Positions 26,838-36,492 are shown, numbered from the stretch's first letter. The stretch: 64,000 nucleotides of DNA from Micromonospora kangleipakensis (GCF_004217615.1 NZ_SHLD01000001.1:3038001-3102000); one strand, 5' to 3'. Made by a program: numbers and translations. The notes: generated by a model from the letters alone, not told the origin.

Positions 26838-26880
26838 CGGCTTTTCCTACTAATTTATATATTTCCAATAACGAATGGCT
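26838..26880. promoter_or_regulatory. AT-rich island upstream of the subtilisin gene
   Basis: About 40 bases here (containing CTAATTTATATATTTCC) are mostly A and T, in a window averaging about 73% GC. The island lies 85-125 bases before the protease start. It probably contains the protease promoter or an UP-like element; the exact -10/-35 hexamers cannot be assigned with confidence. Confidence 0.4.
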
Positions 26881-26963
26881 GCATCCCCTGGTCCGGACAG
26901 CGCCGGCTGCGACAACCTCGGCATGGGCCAACCCGCCCCTACCGCACGTGGAGAGGAACCCCC

Positions 26964-28181
<1,218 letters not shown>

Positions 28182-28230
28182 TCCTCGACCGCGCCGGCGC
28201 GACCGTGCCGGCAGGCCGGGCCGCACCATC

Positions 28231-28265
28231 CGGGTCGGCCGTCCGCACGACGGGCGGCCGACCCG
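28231..28265. terminator. bidirectional hairpin terminator between converging genes
   Basis: A 15-bp stem with one wobble pair (arms 28231-28245 and 28251-28265) and loop CACGA lies between the subtilisin stop and the stop of the opposing hypothetical gene. Confidence 0.7.
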
Positions 28266-28272
28266 CCTCGGC

Positions 28273-29028
28273 TCAGTGCGAGGTCGGGCCAGTGGGCCGC
28301 CCGGCCGGGTCCTCAGGGGTGTCCGGCGTGGACGGTGCGTGGTCCGGGCGGCCGGTGACCCGGCCGGTCGGTTCGCCGCCGGGCCTGCCACCGGGGCCGG
28401 TCGTCCGGCCGCCCTGGTTGTTTCCAGGGTCGAGCACCCCGTCGCAGTACCCGGGCACCTTCTCCCGGCCGCCCGCGGCCGAGACCAGTTCCGCGAAGCG
28501 TGGGCTCTCCAGCGCCCGGTACCGGTTGCCGTTCGCCTCCGCCTGGTAGGCGGTGCAGAGCCCGACCAGGGCGGGTGAGCCGGTCGGCCGGGCGGACGCG
28601 CCGACGTCCGGGGTGGGGGAGACCCCCGGGCCGCTGGTCGGCGTGGGATGCCCACCGGCGCTCGCGCTCGGTGCCGTCGTGCTGTCGTCGGCGCCGCCCA
28701 GGGAGCCTGGCAGGTTGCCGGTGGCCGCCGCCAGCGCCACGCCGCCGGTGGCGGCGGCGGCCAACAGGGCAGCGAGGGCGACCTTCGCGTTGAGCAGTCC
28801 GGCGAGGATCCGCCGCTCGGGGCGGGCGGCCGGCGCCGGAACGGCACCGGCCCGGGCCGTTCGGAACGCCTCCATGGCGGCCCGCTCGCCGGTCAGTTCG
28901 TGCGGGCGCGGGGCGGCCCGGACGGCGGTGAGGAGTCGGACGAGCGCCTCCGGACCGTTCTGCGGGTCGGCGACGGGACCGACGAGCAGTCGCTCGACGG
29001 TCTCCTGGTCCATGCGGTGTGCGTTCAT
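28273..29028 (-). CDS. hypothetical single-pass membrane protein, anti-sigma-like layout
   Basis: The 251-residue protein has a cytoplasmic N-terminal helical part (about 1-80, ERAAMEAFRTARAG), one membrane span (about 83-103, VALAALLAAAATGGVALAAA) and an outer part. The outer part has a Ser/Pro/Thr linker, a short conserved-looking segment (GLCTAYQAEANGNRYRALE) containing two cysteines further on, and a Gly/Pro tail. This layout is common in actinomycete proteins encoded beside ECF sigma factors, but no sigma gene is adjacent, so function is open. Start ATG 29028 follows GAGGGACACGAG. Confidence 0.65.
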   Translation of the reverse strand: MNAHRMDQETVERLLVGPVADPQNGPEALVRLLTAVRAAPRPHELTGERAAMEAFRTARAGAVPAPAARPERRILAGLLNAKVALAALLAAAATGGVALAAATGNLPGSLGGADDSTTAPSASAGGHPTPTSGPGVSPTPDVGASARPTGSPALVGLCTAYQAEANGNRYRALESPRFAELVSAAGGREKVPGYCDGVLDPGNNQGGRTTGPGGRPGGEPTGRVTGRPDHAPSTPDTPEDPAGRPTGPTSH

Positions 29029-29144
29029 CTCGTGTCCCTCAGCGCCGCCGCTCCACGCGACGTCACATCGGAACCCTGCGTACGCCCCTGATCGCGCAGG
29101 TGAAATGGATCACCTGGGCCCCGGAACGGGCGGTTGGCCCCGGC

Positions 29145-29651
29145 TCAGCCCATGGTCTTCGCCCCGTCGATCGACTCGCGGAGGATGTCCGCGTGCCCGG
29201 CGTGCTGGGCGGTCTCCGCGATCAGGTGCAGCAGCACCCGCCGCACCGACCAGCTCGCGCCCGGCTCGAACCAGGGCGCCGTCGGCAGCGGGTGCGCGGT
29301 GTCCAGGTCGAGCGTGGCGAGCAGCTCGTCCGTCGCGCGGGCCACCCGGTCGAACTCATCGAGCAGGCCGGCGAGCGTCTCGCCCTCCTGCATCCGGAAC
29401 TGGCCCGCCCAGTCGACCGGCTGGCTCTGCATGGCCTCGGCGCCGCCGGCGGCGAACCGCATCCAGCGCTCCTCGACGACCGCGACGTGTTTGATCAGGC
29501 CGCCGAGGCAGAGCTCGCTGACCGTGCTGCGTCGCGCCGCCTGCTCGTCGGTCAGCCCGTCGACGGTCTGCCGGAGAAAGCCGCGGTGCCGACGTAGCGT
29601 GGCGAGCAGATCCGCCCGCTCACCGGTGACGACCTGGTCGGAGATGCTCAT
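29145..29651 (-). CDS. DinB family protein
   Basis: This 168-residue DinB-fold protein has the metal-site histidines in GGLIKHVAVVEERWM (near residue 60), HLIAETAQHAGHADILRE and the intervening helices. The family includes thiol-dependent transferases using mycothiol in actinomycetes; the substrate is unknown. The start is ATG 29651, with AAGGGCAGG upstream. It is divergent from the DUF72 gene. The window contains a second DinB-type protein at 20.5 kb, but the two are not close copies. Confidence 0.82.
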   Translation of the reverse strand: MSISDQVVTGERADLLATLRRHRGFLRQTVDGLTDEQAARRSTVSELCLGGLIKHVAVVEERWMRFAAGGAEAMQSQPVDWAGQFRMQEGETLAGLLDEFDRVARATDELLATLDLDTAHPLPTAPWFEPGASWSVRRVLLHLIAETAQHAGHADILRESIDGAKTMG

Positions 29652-29779
29652 GGTGCCTGCCCTTCTGTGACGACTGCGACCACGATAGGACCGGCCACCG
29701 ACAGTCCCGGTCCGTTCCACAGCGGACGCGCCCGGCCGTCCCCAGCGGTTGCCGATCCGCCCGGTACGCGGTGCACTGA

Positions 29780-29795
29780 ACTACATGGGTGTAGT
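29780..29795 (+). promoter_or_regulatory. inverted repeat over the start codon of the DUF72 gene
   Basis: A perfect 6-bp repeat ACTACA-TGGG-TGTAGT has the ATG at 29785 in its left arm and loop. It could be a small operator or an RNA hairpin that hides the start; chance is also possible at this size. Confidence 0.25.
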
Positions 29796-30684
29796 CAAGG
29801 TGGGAACCTCGTCCTGGGCCGACCAGCAGCTGGTGCGCTCGGGCTGGTACCCGCGGGCGGTCAACACCCCGGCCGGCCGGCTCGGCTGGTACGCGGAGCG
29901 GTTCGGGCTGGTGGAGGTGGACACCTCCTACTACGCGATCCCGCTGCCGGAGACCACCGAGGGCTGGGTGGCGGCCACCCCGCCCGGCTTCACCTTCGAC
30001 GTCAAGGCGTTCAGCCTCTTCACCGGCCACCACACGCCCGTGGCGGCGCTGCCGCCGGACCTGCGCCCGGTCGGCGGCCCGAGCCGGATCCGCTGGCGCG
30101 ACCTGCCCGCCGGGGCATACGACGAGCTCTGGGACCGGTTCCGGGCGGCGCTGGCGCCGATCGCGGCGGCCGACCGGCTCGGCGCGGTGCTGCTGCAGTT
30201 CCCGCCGTGGCTGGCCCGGAGCGCGGCGGCGAAGCGGCGGATCGTCGAGCTGGCCCGGCGGTGCCGACCCTGGCGGGTCAGCGTCGAGCTGCGGCACTCC
30301 TCCTGGTTCACCGAGGACGCCGTCGTGGAGACCGTGACCTTCCTGCGCGAGCACGGGCTGACCTACGTCTGCGTCGACATGCCGCAGGGGCACGTCTCCT
30401 CGGTGCCGCCGATCCTGATCGCCACCGCCGACCTCGCCGTCATCCGGTTCCACGGGCACAGCACCGCCTGGGAGAGCGGCGACAAGCAGGAGAAGTTCCG
30501 GTACGCCTACGGCGAGGAGGAGCTGCGCCGCTGGGCGGTGCTGCTGACCGAGCTGGCCGACCAGTGCGCCGAGCTGCACGTGCTGATGAACAACTGCTGC
30601 GGCGACCAGGCCCAGCGCGACGCCGCCCGGCTCGCCGGACTGCTCGGCGTCGACGTCGCCCGGGCGCCGGCCCCCGCCTCCTGA
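29785..30684 (+). CDS. DUF72 family protein (YecE-like TIM barrel)
   Basis: The 299-residue protein is a DUF72 member. The N terminus VKVGTSSWADQQLV, then NTPAGRLGWYAERFGLVEVD and YYAIP, and the later RFHGHSTAW and MNNCCGDQA are hallmark segments of the family. Members adopt a TIM-barrel fold and have no firmly established reaction, though structural similarity to endonuclease IV-type enzymes has been noted. ATG 29785 lacks a good ribosome site, so it may be leaderless or start at the nearby GTG/ATG. Confidence 0.88.
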   Translation: MGVVKVGTSSWADQQLVRSGWYPRAVNTPAGRLGWYAERFGLVEVDTSYYAIPLPETTEGWVAATPPGFTFDVKAFSLFTGHHTPVAALPPDLRPVGGPSRIRWRDLPAGAYDELWDRFRAALAPIAAADRLGAVLLQFPPWLARSAAAKRRIVELARRCRPWRVSVELRHSSWFTEDAVVETVTFLREHGLTYVCVDMPQGHVSSVPPILIATADLAVIRFHGHSTAWESGDKQEKFRYAYGEEELRRWAVLLTELADQCAELHVLMNNCCGDQAQRDAARLAGLLGVDVARAPAPAS

Positions 30685-30754
30685 CCGTCGCCGGAGGTTT
30701 CCCCGGTTCCGGGTCGGGTACCGGCGGTGCCGAGGCACGACGGAGGGGAAACGC

Positions 30755-31015
30755 GTGAGCGAACGGGACGAGGCGGCGACGGGCCGGCCGGACGACCGGG
30801 ACCCCCGGGCGACCCGGGAGGCCGAGGAGGCGCACGGCGGCAGCATGGCACCCGGCCTGGTGGACGACACCGGTCACCCGGTGACCGGACCGCCCGAGCC
30901 GCAGACCGCGCCCGAGCCGCCCGCGCCGCAGACCGCGCCCGAGCCGCCCGCGCCGCAGACCGCGCCCGAGCCGTCCGCGATGGGGACGCCGGGGGAGGAC
31001 GGGACCGGCTCCTGA
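30755..31015 (+). CDS. small repetitive acidic/proline-rich protein
   Basis: The 86-residue protein has a charged N-terminal half (MSERDEAATGRPDDRD) and a C-terminal half made of about three copies of the 9-residue unit PEPPAPQTA. It has no signal peptide or membrane span, so it is probably disordered in the cytosol. GTG 30755 has GGAGGGG nine bases upstream, supporting a real gene. Function is unknown. It follows the DUF72 gene by 70 bases. Confidence 0.6.
   Translation: MSERDEAATGRPDDRDPRATREAEEAHGGSMAPGLVDDTGHPVTGPPEPQTAPEPPAPQTAPEPPAPQTAPEPSAMGTPGEDGTGS
30893..30979 (+). repeat. 27-bp tandem repeat inside a small coding region
   Basis: A 27-base unit (coding PEPPAPQTA) is present in about three nearly identical copies. 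Identity at the DNA level, not only the protein level, suggests recent expansion by slippage. Confidence 0.75.
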
Positions 31016-31132
31016 CCGGCGGTACGACGGAGGGGTCGTCACCGCCCGGCGTCCGATGTCTACCCAGGCCGGGCTGCACGACCCGGGCCCGTCGCCTCGG
31101 AGCCGGACGCCGGCCAGCGCTGACGTACCCGA

Positions 31133-31166
31133 CAACGGCCCGACCGCCGGTGCGGTCGGGCCGTTG
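31133..31166. terminator. strong hairpin terminator
   Basis: A perfect 15-bp stem (CAACGGCCCGACCGC and its complement) with loop CGGT lies 16 bases past the stop of the minus-strand hypothetical gene. It can also serve the plus-strand repeat gene. Confidence 0.8.
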
Positions 31167-31181
31167 CCCTGTTCCGGGACC

Positions 31182-31577
31182 TCAGCCGCGCCAGCTGACC
31201 CCCTCCGGGTGCATGCCGGTCGACTCCTCCAGGGCGTTGTCCGGCAGGTCCTCGCCGGCCCGGTCGTCCGGGAAGGTCCGCGCGCTCGGCGCGGGGTCGG
31301 GCGGACCGCCGGGCCCCGCCTCCGGCGTGCGGGTCGGTTCGACCGGGCCGAAACCGTGCCGCCCGGCCGGGTTCCCGTCGGGGGCCGGGGCGCCGGCCCG
31401 GCGTTCACCGCGCCGGCCCTCGGGCACCGCGCTCTCCTCGCTGCCCTCGTCCATCGGCGAGTCCTCGCCCGCGCCCCACGGCGCGTCGGCGTCGAACCCG
31501 TCGGTCGTGCCCCACGGCTCGGTCGACTCCGGCCCCCGCCGCTTGTCACCCTTGCCCGATCCGTCGTTGCTGGTCAT
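31182..31577 (-). CDS. hypothetical disordered acidic protein, 131 residues
   Basis: I do not recognise this protein. It is rich in Gly, Asp, Glu, Pro and Arg with no hydrophobic core (GPESTEPWGTTDGFDADAPW, EGRRGERRAG), so it is probably intrinsically disordered. Repeated EPWG/APWG-like motifs occur near the N terminus. ATG 31577 is preceded by GCGAGGTGG, and a strong terminator follows the stop. Codon use is normal for the region. Confidence 0.55.
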   Translation of the reverse strand: MTSNDGSGKGDKRRGPESTEPWGTTDGFDADAPWGAGEDSPMDEGSEESAVPEGRRGERRAGAPAPDGNPAGRHGFGPVEPTRTPEAGPGGPPDPAPSARTFPDDRAGEDLPDNALEESTGMHPEGVSWRG

Positions 31578-31730
31578 GGCCACCTCGCCTGGTCGGTCAG
31601 CCCGTGCCGGCGTTGATTGCCCGCCACCGCGTCGGTCATGCCGCCCACCTCGACGGCGGATCGCGGGCGGCGGCGCAGCGCCGGATGGCCGGCATCCCGG
31701 CGGGGCTGCCGGCCGTTGCGCCCGGTCGGG

Positions 31731-32360
31731 TCAGCGGCCGGACATCGCCATGCGCCGCTTGGCCGTGGCCACGGCGGCCACCTTGCCCATCGTCTTCGGC
31801 GCGGCCATCAGGCCACCGGCCCGGTCGAGCATCCCCCGGAACACCTGCCCCGGCTTCTGCTGCTCGCCCATGTACGCCGTCACCACCACCAGCGCGCCGG
31901 TCAGCGCCGGGATCGCCCACTGCAGCATCTTCATCTGCCGCTGGCAGGACGCGACGTTCGCCGGTGTCTGGTAGCTCGGCTCGGTGGCCCCCTCAACGGG
32001 TGGGCCGCCGGCCTTCTGCAACCGCATGCCGAGCAACCGGCTGTACCCGGTCACCGCGAGCGCGCCGACCGTCAGCGCCGTCTTCACCGCGCTCATCTTC
32101 GCCACCCCGGACTGGGCGGCCACGCGTGGGCTCTCGGTGACCAGCTCGCCCACCGAGCCGGCCAGGTGGGCGCCGATCGCCGCGGCGTTCACCGGGGTCC
32201 ACCGGGCCCAGCCGGCCGAGGCCACCGGCAGCCGCTGCGTCGAATCGTTGACCTGTGCCGCCGCGCCGTTGACGCCGAGCGCTCCCATCAGCGAGCCGCC
32301 GAACCAGGCCGCCAGGCCCAGGTCGTGCATCGAGCGCAGTGCGGTGTGCCGTTCTGACAT
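31731..32360 (-). CDS. conserved actinobacterial hypothetical membrane protein
   Basis: The 209-residue protein begins with MHDLGLAAWFGGSLMGALGVNGAA, typical of a small actinobacterial family with unknown function. Hydrophobic segments lie at about 12-32, 90-108 and 143-163 (WAIPALTGALVVVTAYMG), followed by a basic tail (KRRMAMSGR). It is probably membrane-embedded. The start at 32360 follows AGGGGGATCC. Nothing in the context reveals its role. Confidence 0.7.
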   Translation of the reverse strand: MSERHTALRSMHDLGLAAWFGGSLMGALGVNGAAAQVNDSTQRLPVASAGWARWTPVNAAAIGAHLAGSVGELVTESPRVAAQSGVAKMSAVKTALTVGALAVTGYSRLLGMRLQKAGGPPVEGATEPSYQTPANVASCQRQMKMLQWAIPALTGALVVVTAYMGEQQKPGQVFRGMLDRAGGLMAAPKTMGKVAAVATAKRRMAMSGR

Positions 32361-32598
32361 CTGGATCCCCCTCCGCCGTGTTCGGGCGGTGCGGCTTACC
32401 CACCATCCGGGCCGCTACGCACGGCGGATCGCCCATGTCGAGGCATGCCGGGTCGGCGCGCCGGGCAAGCGGGCACGATCGGGACGGGGGAACAGCGACG
32501 TGCCGGGAACGGACGAGGGTGGGTCGACACACCGGGCGACCGCCATCGCCCTGCTGGCCCCGCGGGTCACCGGCCGGCGCCGGGGGCCGCCGGGCGGG

Positions 32599-33462
32599 TC
32601 AGCGCCGGGGCAGCCCGGCGGCGAACCCGGCCACCCGGGCGGCCAGCGGCGCGGCGGCGCGGACCCAGGTGAAGTGGTCCAGCGGCGCGCCCGCCTCCGC
32701 CACCGTGTACCGGTGCCGGATGACCGGCGCGGCGGTGAGCTTGGCGCAGAGGTGGTCCAGGGTGGCGTGCGGGGTGTACTGGTCGTCGTCGACGCTGACC
32801 GCCAGCACCGGGGTACGCACCGACCCGACGGCCGTCTCGACGTCCACCCCGTCCAGCATCGGGAAGCGGCCGGTCCGTGCGGTGTACGCCCAGTCCCGGA
32901 TGACCCCGCGCGCCTGCCGGCCGCCGAACCCCCAACCCGGCCAGACGCCGAGCAGCCGCGCGGTCGTCGCGATCCCCTGGGTGTACGGCAGCACGCCCCA
33001 GCCGCGCAGGCCCGGATAGCCGCGCCACCATGGCACGCCGACCGCGACCAGGGCCAGCCCGTCGACGGTGTCCGCGTCGTGCAGCGCCTGGTGCAGCACC
33101 GCCACCTGACCGCCGAGGGAGTGCCCGAGCAGCAGCCGGGTCCGCCCGTCGAGCCGGGGCTTGAGCGCCGCCAGCACGGCGCCGACATCGCCGGCCAGCT
33201 CCGCGTAGCCGTACCGGCAGGAGCGGTTGGGGACCGGGGTGCTCGCGCCGGTGCCGCGCAGGTCGGCCACGACGACGCCGAGGCCGGCGGCGCGCAGCGC
33301 GGTGGCGAACGGCCGGTAGTAGCGGGCCCGGACGCCCATCGCCGGCCAGATCACCACCACCGGCGCGTCCGGCGCGCCGTCCGGATCCGGGTACGTCTGC
33401 ACGCCGATCCGGGTGCCGTCGACGTCGATGTACTCCTGGCTGTACTCGGGCTCCCCGCTCAC
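32599..33462 (-). CDS. alpha/beta hydrolase (serine esterase/lipase-like)
   Basis: The 287-residue protein has the nucleophile elbow GHSLGGQ (Ser near residue 115), an upstream WPAMGVRARYYRPFATALRA oxyanion region and DLRGTGAS. A late Asp in VSVDDDQYTP and His in PLDHFTW complete a plausible Ser-Asp-His triad. The N-terminal segment resembles predicted alpha/beta hydrolases that act on acyl esters; the substrate is unknown. The start is GTG 33462, with a poor ribosome site. It lies downstream of, and in the same direction as, the GT4 gene, with a 94-base gap. Confidence 0.8.
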   Translation of the reverse strand: MSGEPEYSQEYIDVDGTRIGVQTYPDPDGAPDAPVVVIWPAMGVRARYYRPFATALRAAGLGVVVADLRGTGASTPVPNRSCRYGYAELAGDVGAVLAALKPRLDGRTRLLLGHSLGGQVAVLHQALHDADTVDGLALVAVGVPWWRGYPGLRGWGVLPYTQGIATTARLLGVWPGWGFGGRQARGVIRDWAYTARTGRFPMLDGVDVETAVGSVRTPVLAVSVDDDQYTPHATLDHLCAKLTAAPVIRHRYTVAEAGAPLDHFTWVRAAAPLAARVAGFAAGLPRR

Positions 33463-33556
33463 CGGCCCAGCCTACGGCCGGAAGCTACCGGCGGGTAGCA
33501 GGGGTGTGGACAGGTCCCCGCCGCTCCACGGCCGGAGTGTGCGAGCTGCCCGGTGA

Positions 33557-34774
33557 TCAGGCTGCCGCCGTGGCCGGACGGGCTACCGTGCCCACCGTCG
33601 CGTAGATCGCCCCGAGCTGCTCGGCGCAGCGCTTCCACGAGTAGCGGCTGCGGATCCGGTCCAGCGCCGCCGTGGCGTACGCGAAGCGGCGGACCTTGTC
33701 GGCCAGCAGCCGGCGGATCGCGGCGCCCAGGGCGCGGGGGTCGCGCGGCGGGACCAGGTCGCCGGTGAGCCCGTCGACGACGGTGTCGGCGATGCCGCCG
33801 ACATTGGTGCCGATCACCGGTACCCCGCAGGCCATGCCCTCCAGCGGGGCGAGCCCGAACGGCTCGTACCAGGGGGCGGCGACCAGCACGTCGGCCGAGC
33901 GGTACCAGGAGGCCATCTCCTCGCGGGGCACGCCGCCGACCAGCTTGACCCGGTCGGCCACGCCGCAGGACTCGGCGAGGGCGGACAGCCGGCGGGCGAA
34001 GGAGTCGGCGGGCAGCAGCTCGGCCGGTGGGCCGCCGACCACCACGCACTCGGCGTCCGGCACGGCCGGCATCGCCCGGACCACCTCCAGGAAGCCCTTG
34101 CGCTCCACCATCCGGCCGACGGTGAGGATCCGCGGCCGGGCCGGGTCGCGCGGGGCGACCGGGCCGTCCGGGCGGAACACGTCCTGGTTGACGCCGGAGG
34201 GCACCAGCGCCATCCGGGACCGGGGCACCCCCATCCGGACCAGCTCGGCGACCTCGTCCGCGCACTGTACGACGACCCGGTCGGCGGCCCGGCCCAGCGC
34301 CCGCTCGTAGCCGACCCGCCCTGGTGGGCTGGTGTCCCGGCCGCCCTGGTGCCGTCGCGTCACCGTGCCGAGGGCGTGGTACGTCAGCACGGTCGGCACC
34401 CCGGTACGCCGTCCGGCGTGCACGGTGGCCAGGCCGCTCATCCAGAAGTGCGCGTGCGCCACGTCCGGGGTCCAGTCCCCGTGCCGCCACCGGTCGGCGA
34501 GCCAGCCGCCGAACTCGCCCATGTACGGCAGCAGCTCGTCCTTCGGCACCCGCTTGGCCGGCCCGGCCGGTACGTGCCAGACCTGGTAGCCGTCCGGGGT
34601 GGACACCGACTCGGTCAGCCGGGCGGAGTCCCGGCGGGTGTAGACGCGGACGTCGTGCCCCTCGCCGACCAGCGCGGACGCGAGCTCCGCCACGTGGATG
34701 TTCTGCCCGTCGCCGTCCTCCTCGCCGAGGACGGCGAGCGGGCTGGCGTGCTCCGAGATCATCGCGATGCGCAT
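33557..34774 (-). CDS. GT4-family glycosyltransferase
   Basis: The 405-residue enzyme has a GT-B fold: N-terminal MRIAMISEHASPLA with GQNIHVAELA, and C-terminal LTVGRMVERKGFLEVV, PWYEPFGLAPLEGMACGVPV (the EPFGLxPLE nucleotide-sugar motif) and GLTGDLVPPRDP. It transfers a sugar from an NDP-sugar to an unknown acceptor, in the cytosol. Close relatives sit in actinomycete loci with heptose, carbamoyltransferase and other glycosyltransferase genes (recalled, not checked), and here a chimeric remnant of two such genes lies directly upstream. ATG 34774 has GGAGGAAAC immediately upstream, inside the remnant. Confidence 0.88.
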   Translation of the reverse strand: MRIAMISEHASPLAVLGEEDGDGQNIHVAELASALVGEGHDVRVYTRRDSARLTESVSTPDGYQVWHVPAGPAKRVPKDELLPYMGEFGGWLADRWRHGDWTPDVAHAHFWMSGLATVHAGRRTGVPTVLTYHALGTVTRRHQGGRDTSPPGRVGYERALGRAADRVVVQCADEVAELVRMGVPRSRMALVPSGVNQDVFRPDGPVAPRDPARPRILTVGRMVERKGFLEVVRAMPAVPDAECVVVGGPPAELLPADSFARRLSALAESCGVADRVKLVGGVPREEMASWYRSADVLVAAPWYEPFGLAPLEGMACGVPVIGTNVGGIADTVVDGLTGDLVPPRDPRALGAAIRRLLADKVRRFAYATAALDRIRSRYSWKRCAEQLGAIYATVGTVARPATAAA

Positions 34775-35019
34775 GTTTCCTCCTCCATCAGCCGGTCCCG
34801 GTGGGCGCGGAACCGGTCGAGCCCGAAGCGTTCCTTCGTCACCTCACGTGCCCGCGCCCCCAGCCGGTACGCCGCGTCGCGGTCCTCGGAGCACGGCACG
34901 GGTCGCCTGCCGTGCCTGCGGCGGCCGAACCGCTCCTCGTCGGCGGCGGCCACCGTCCCGTCGACCACCCGGGCGGCGACCGGGTCGTCGAAGATCGCGT
35001 TGATGCCAAGGACGCGCAT
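34759..35019 (-). pseudogene. chimeric scar: carbamoyltransferase N terminus joined to a glycosyltransferase C terminus
   Basis: The 86-codon frame has two unrelated halves in the same frame. Residues 1 to about 45 (MRVLGINAIFDDPVAARV, then AAADEERFGRRRHGRRPVP) are the start of a NodU/CmcH-type carbamoyltransferase, a family of about 550 residues. Residues about 48-82 (LGARAREVTKERFGLDRF, RLMEEE) match the C-terminal helix of a GT4 glycosyltransferase. The simplest explanation is a large in-frame deletion removing everything between two genes. The fused frame still supplies the ribosome site for the next glycosyltransferase and overlaps it by 16 bases, so it may be kept as a leader. Confidence 0.7.
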
Positions 35020-35175
35020 GAGCAGTCCCTACCCCCGCCTCCGCGCCCTAACCTGTGCGTCATCGACTTCTGCCGGGAGCCGATCGTCGGCTGTGGAAAT
35101 TCGTCGCCCGCGGCTGACCGTCGCCGGCTTCCCGCGCCCGGCCGGCCGGTACACGGTCGTCCACTCTCCGTCACG

Positions 35176-35219
35176 CCGGATCCCTGCGCCGGCGGGCCTG
35201 TTCCGGCGCAGGGATCCGG
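35176..35219 (-). terminator. hairpin terminator after hmp
   Basis: A perfect 17-bp stem (arms 35176-35192 and 35203-35219) with a 10-base loop lies 44 bases past the hmp stop. Confidence 0.75.
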
Positions 35220-35262
35220 TGGCAGGCGCGCGGCGTCCCCGCCGCCGGGCACCTCCGGTGGG

Positions 35263-36483
35263 TCAGACCCGCTCGTCGCGGAGCATGCCCGGGCCGAAGA
35301 CCTCGTAGGCGATCCGGTCCGCCGGTACGCCCCGGCGCAGCAGGCCGCCGCGGACCGCGTTCATGAACGGCAGCGGCCCGCAGAGGTGCACGTGCGCGTC
35401 GGGGGAGAGCGGGATCAGCTCCGGGTCCACCAGGCCGGTGGCGACCTGTGCCTTCAGCCCGGCCAGCTCCCCGTCGGCGGCGTCCTCGTACCAGAGGTTC
35501 AGCCGCAGCCGGGGCAGCCGCTCCTGGAGCCGGGGGAGGGCGTCGCGCAGGGCGTGCGCGGCCCCGGTGCGGTCGGCGTGCACCAGCACCACCGGGCGTT
35601 CCGGCTCGGCGACTGCGAGGTGTTCCAGCGCGGCCATCGCCGGCGTGAGCCCGATGCCGGCGCTGACCAGCAGCAGCGGGCCGTCGCCGGCCACCGCGCT
35701 GACCTCGCCGAAGGGCGGGCTGAGCCGCAGCGTGTCACCGAACGCGACCCGGTCGTGCAGGAAACCGGAGACCATCCCGTCCGGTGCGTCCCCGGTGCCG
35801 CGTACCCGCTTCACCGTGATCCGCCAGTGGTCGGCGCCGGGACGTCCGGAGAGGCTGTACTGCCGGATCTGCTGGCCGCGCCCGGCGTCCAGGTCGACGG
35901 CGACGGAGGTGTACTGGCCGGGGGTGAAGCCGGGCACCGGGCCGCCGTCGACCGGGACCAGGGTGAACGAGACGACGTCGGCGGTCTCCCGCACCTTCCC
36001 GGTCACCCGCCAGTCCCGCCACACCGAGCCGTCCTCGGGGACCCCGGCCTGCGTGTAGAGGCGTGCCTCCCGGGCGATCAGCTCGCAGGCCAGCAGCCAG
36101 TACACCTCGTCCCAGGCCGCCGCGATCTCGGGGGTGACGGCGTCGCCGAGCACCTCACCGATCGCGGCCATCAGGTGCCGGCCCACGATCGTGTACTGGG
36201 TGGCGGTGATGCCGAGGGAGACGTGCTTGTGCGCGATCCGGTCCAGGATCGGCCCCCACGGCATCGTCCCGGGGCCGGCCAGGTGCTCGGCGTACGCCAC
36301 GACGGCGGCGGCGAGCGCGGCCTTCTGCTGCCCGGTCGCCTGGTTGCCGCGGTTGAAGATGTTGAGCAGCTCCGGGTGGGCGTCGAACATTCGCTGGTAG
36401 AAACGGCCGGTGATCGCCTCTCCATGCGCCTGCACGACGGGCAGGGTCGCCTTCACCACTGCTGCTGATGATTCCGAGAGCAC
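35263..36483 (-). CDS. hmp: flavohaemoglobin / nitric oxide dioxygenase
   Basis: The 406-residue protein has the three-domain flavohaemoglobin structure. The globin (about 1-138) has Tyr29 at the distal B10 position, Gln near 53 and the proximal His in RIAHKHVSLG. The FAD domain (about 150-260) contains RQYSLSG. The NAD domain (about 265-400) contains SAGIGLTPAMAA and CGPLPFMNAV. It oxidises NO to nitrate with O2 and NAD(P)H in the cytosol. GTG 36483 has AAGGAG upstream. It is divergent from nsrR, its likely repressor, across a 162-base region holding an inverted repeat next to the hmp ribosome site. Confidence 0.94.
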   Translation of the reverse strand: MLSESSAAVVKATLPVVQAHGEAITGRFYQRMFDAHPELLNIFNRGNQATGQQKAALAAAVVAYAEHLAGPGTMPWGPILDRIAHKHVSLGITATQYTIVGRHLMAAIGEVLGDAVTPEIAAAWDEVYWLLACELIAREARLYTQAGVPEDGSVWRDWRVTGKVRETADVVSFTLVPVDGGPVPGFTPGQYTSVAVDLDAGRGQQIRQYSLSGRPGADHWRITVKRVRGTGDAPDGMVSGFLHDRVAFGDTLRLSPPFGEVSAVAGDGPLLLVSAGIGLTPAMAALEHLAVAEPERPVVLVHADRTGAAHALRDALPRLQERLPRLRLNLWYEDAADGELAGLKAQVATGLVDPELIPLSPDAHVHLCGPLPFMNAVRGGLLRRGVPADRIAYEVFGPGMLRDERV

Positions 36484-36492
36484 GACTACTCC

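Noticed and set aside
30893..30979. Possible CRISPR-like repeat
   Set aside because: Repeats are directly adjacent without spacers and lie in frame in a coding region.
32361..32598. Possible small gene or RNA in the 238-base gap
   Set aside because: No frame has both a ribosome site and good codon pattern, and no stable hairpin or conserved RNA motif is visible.
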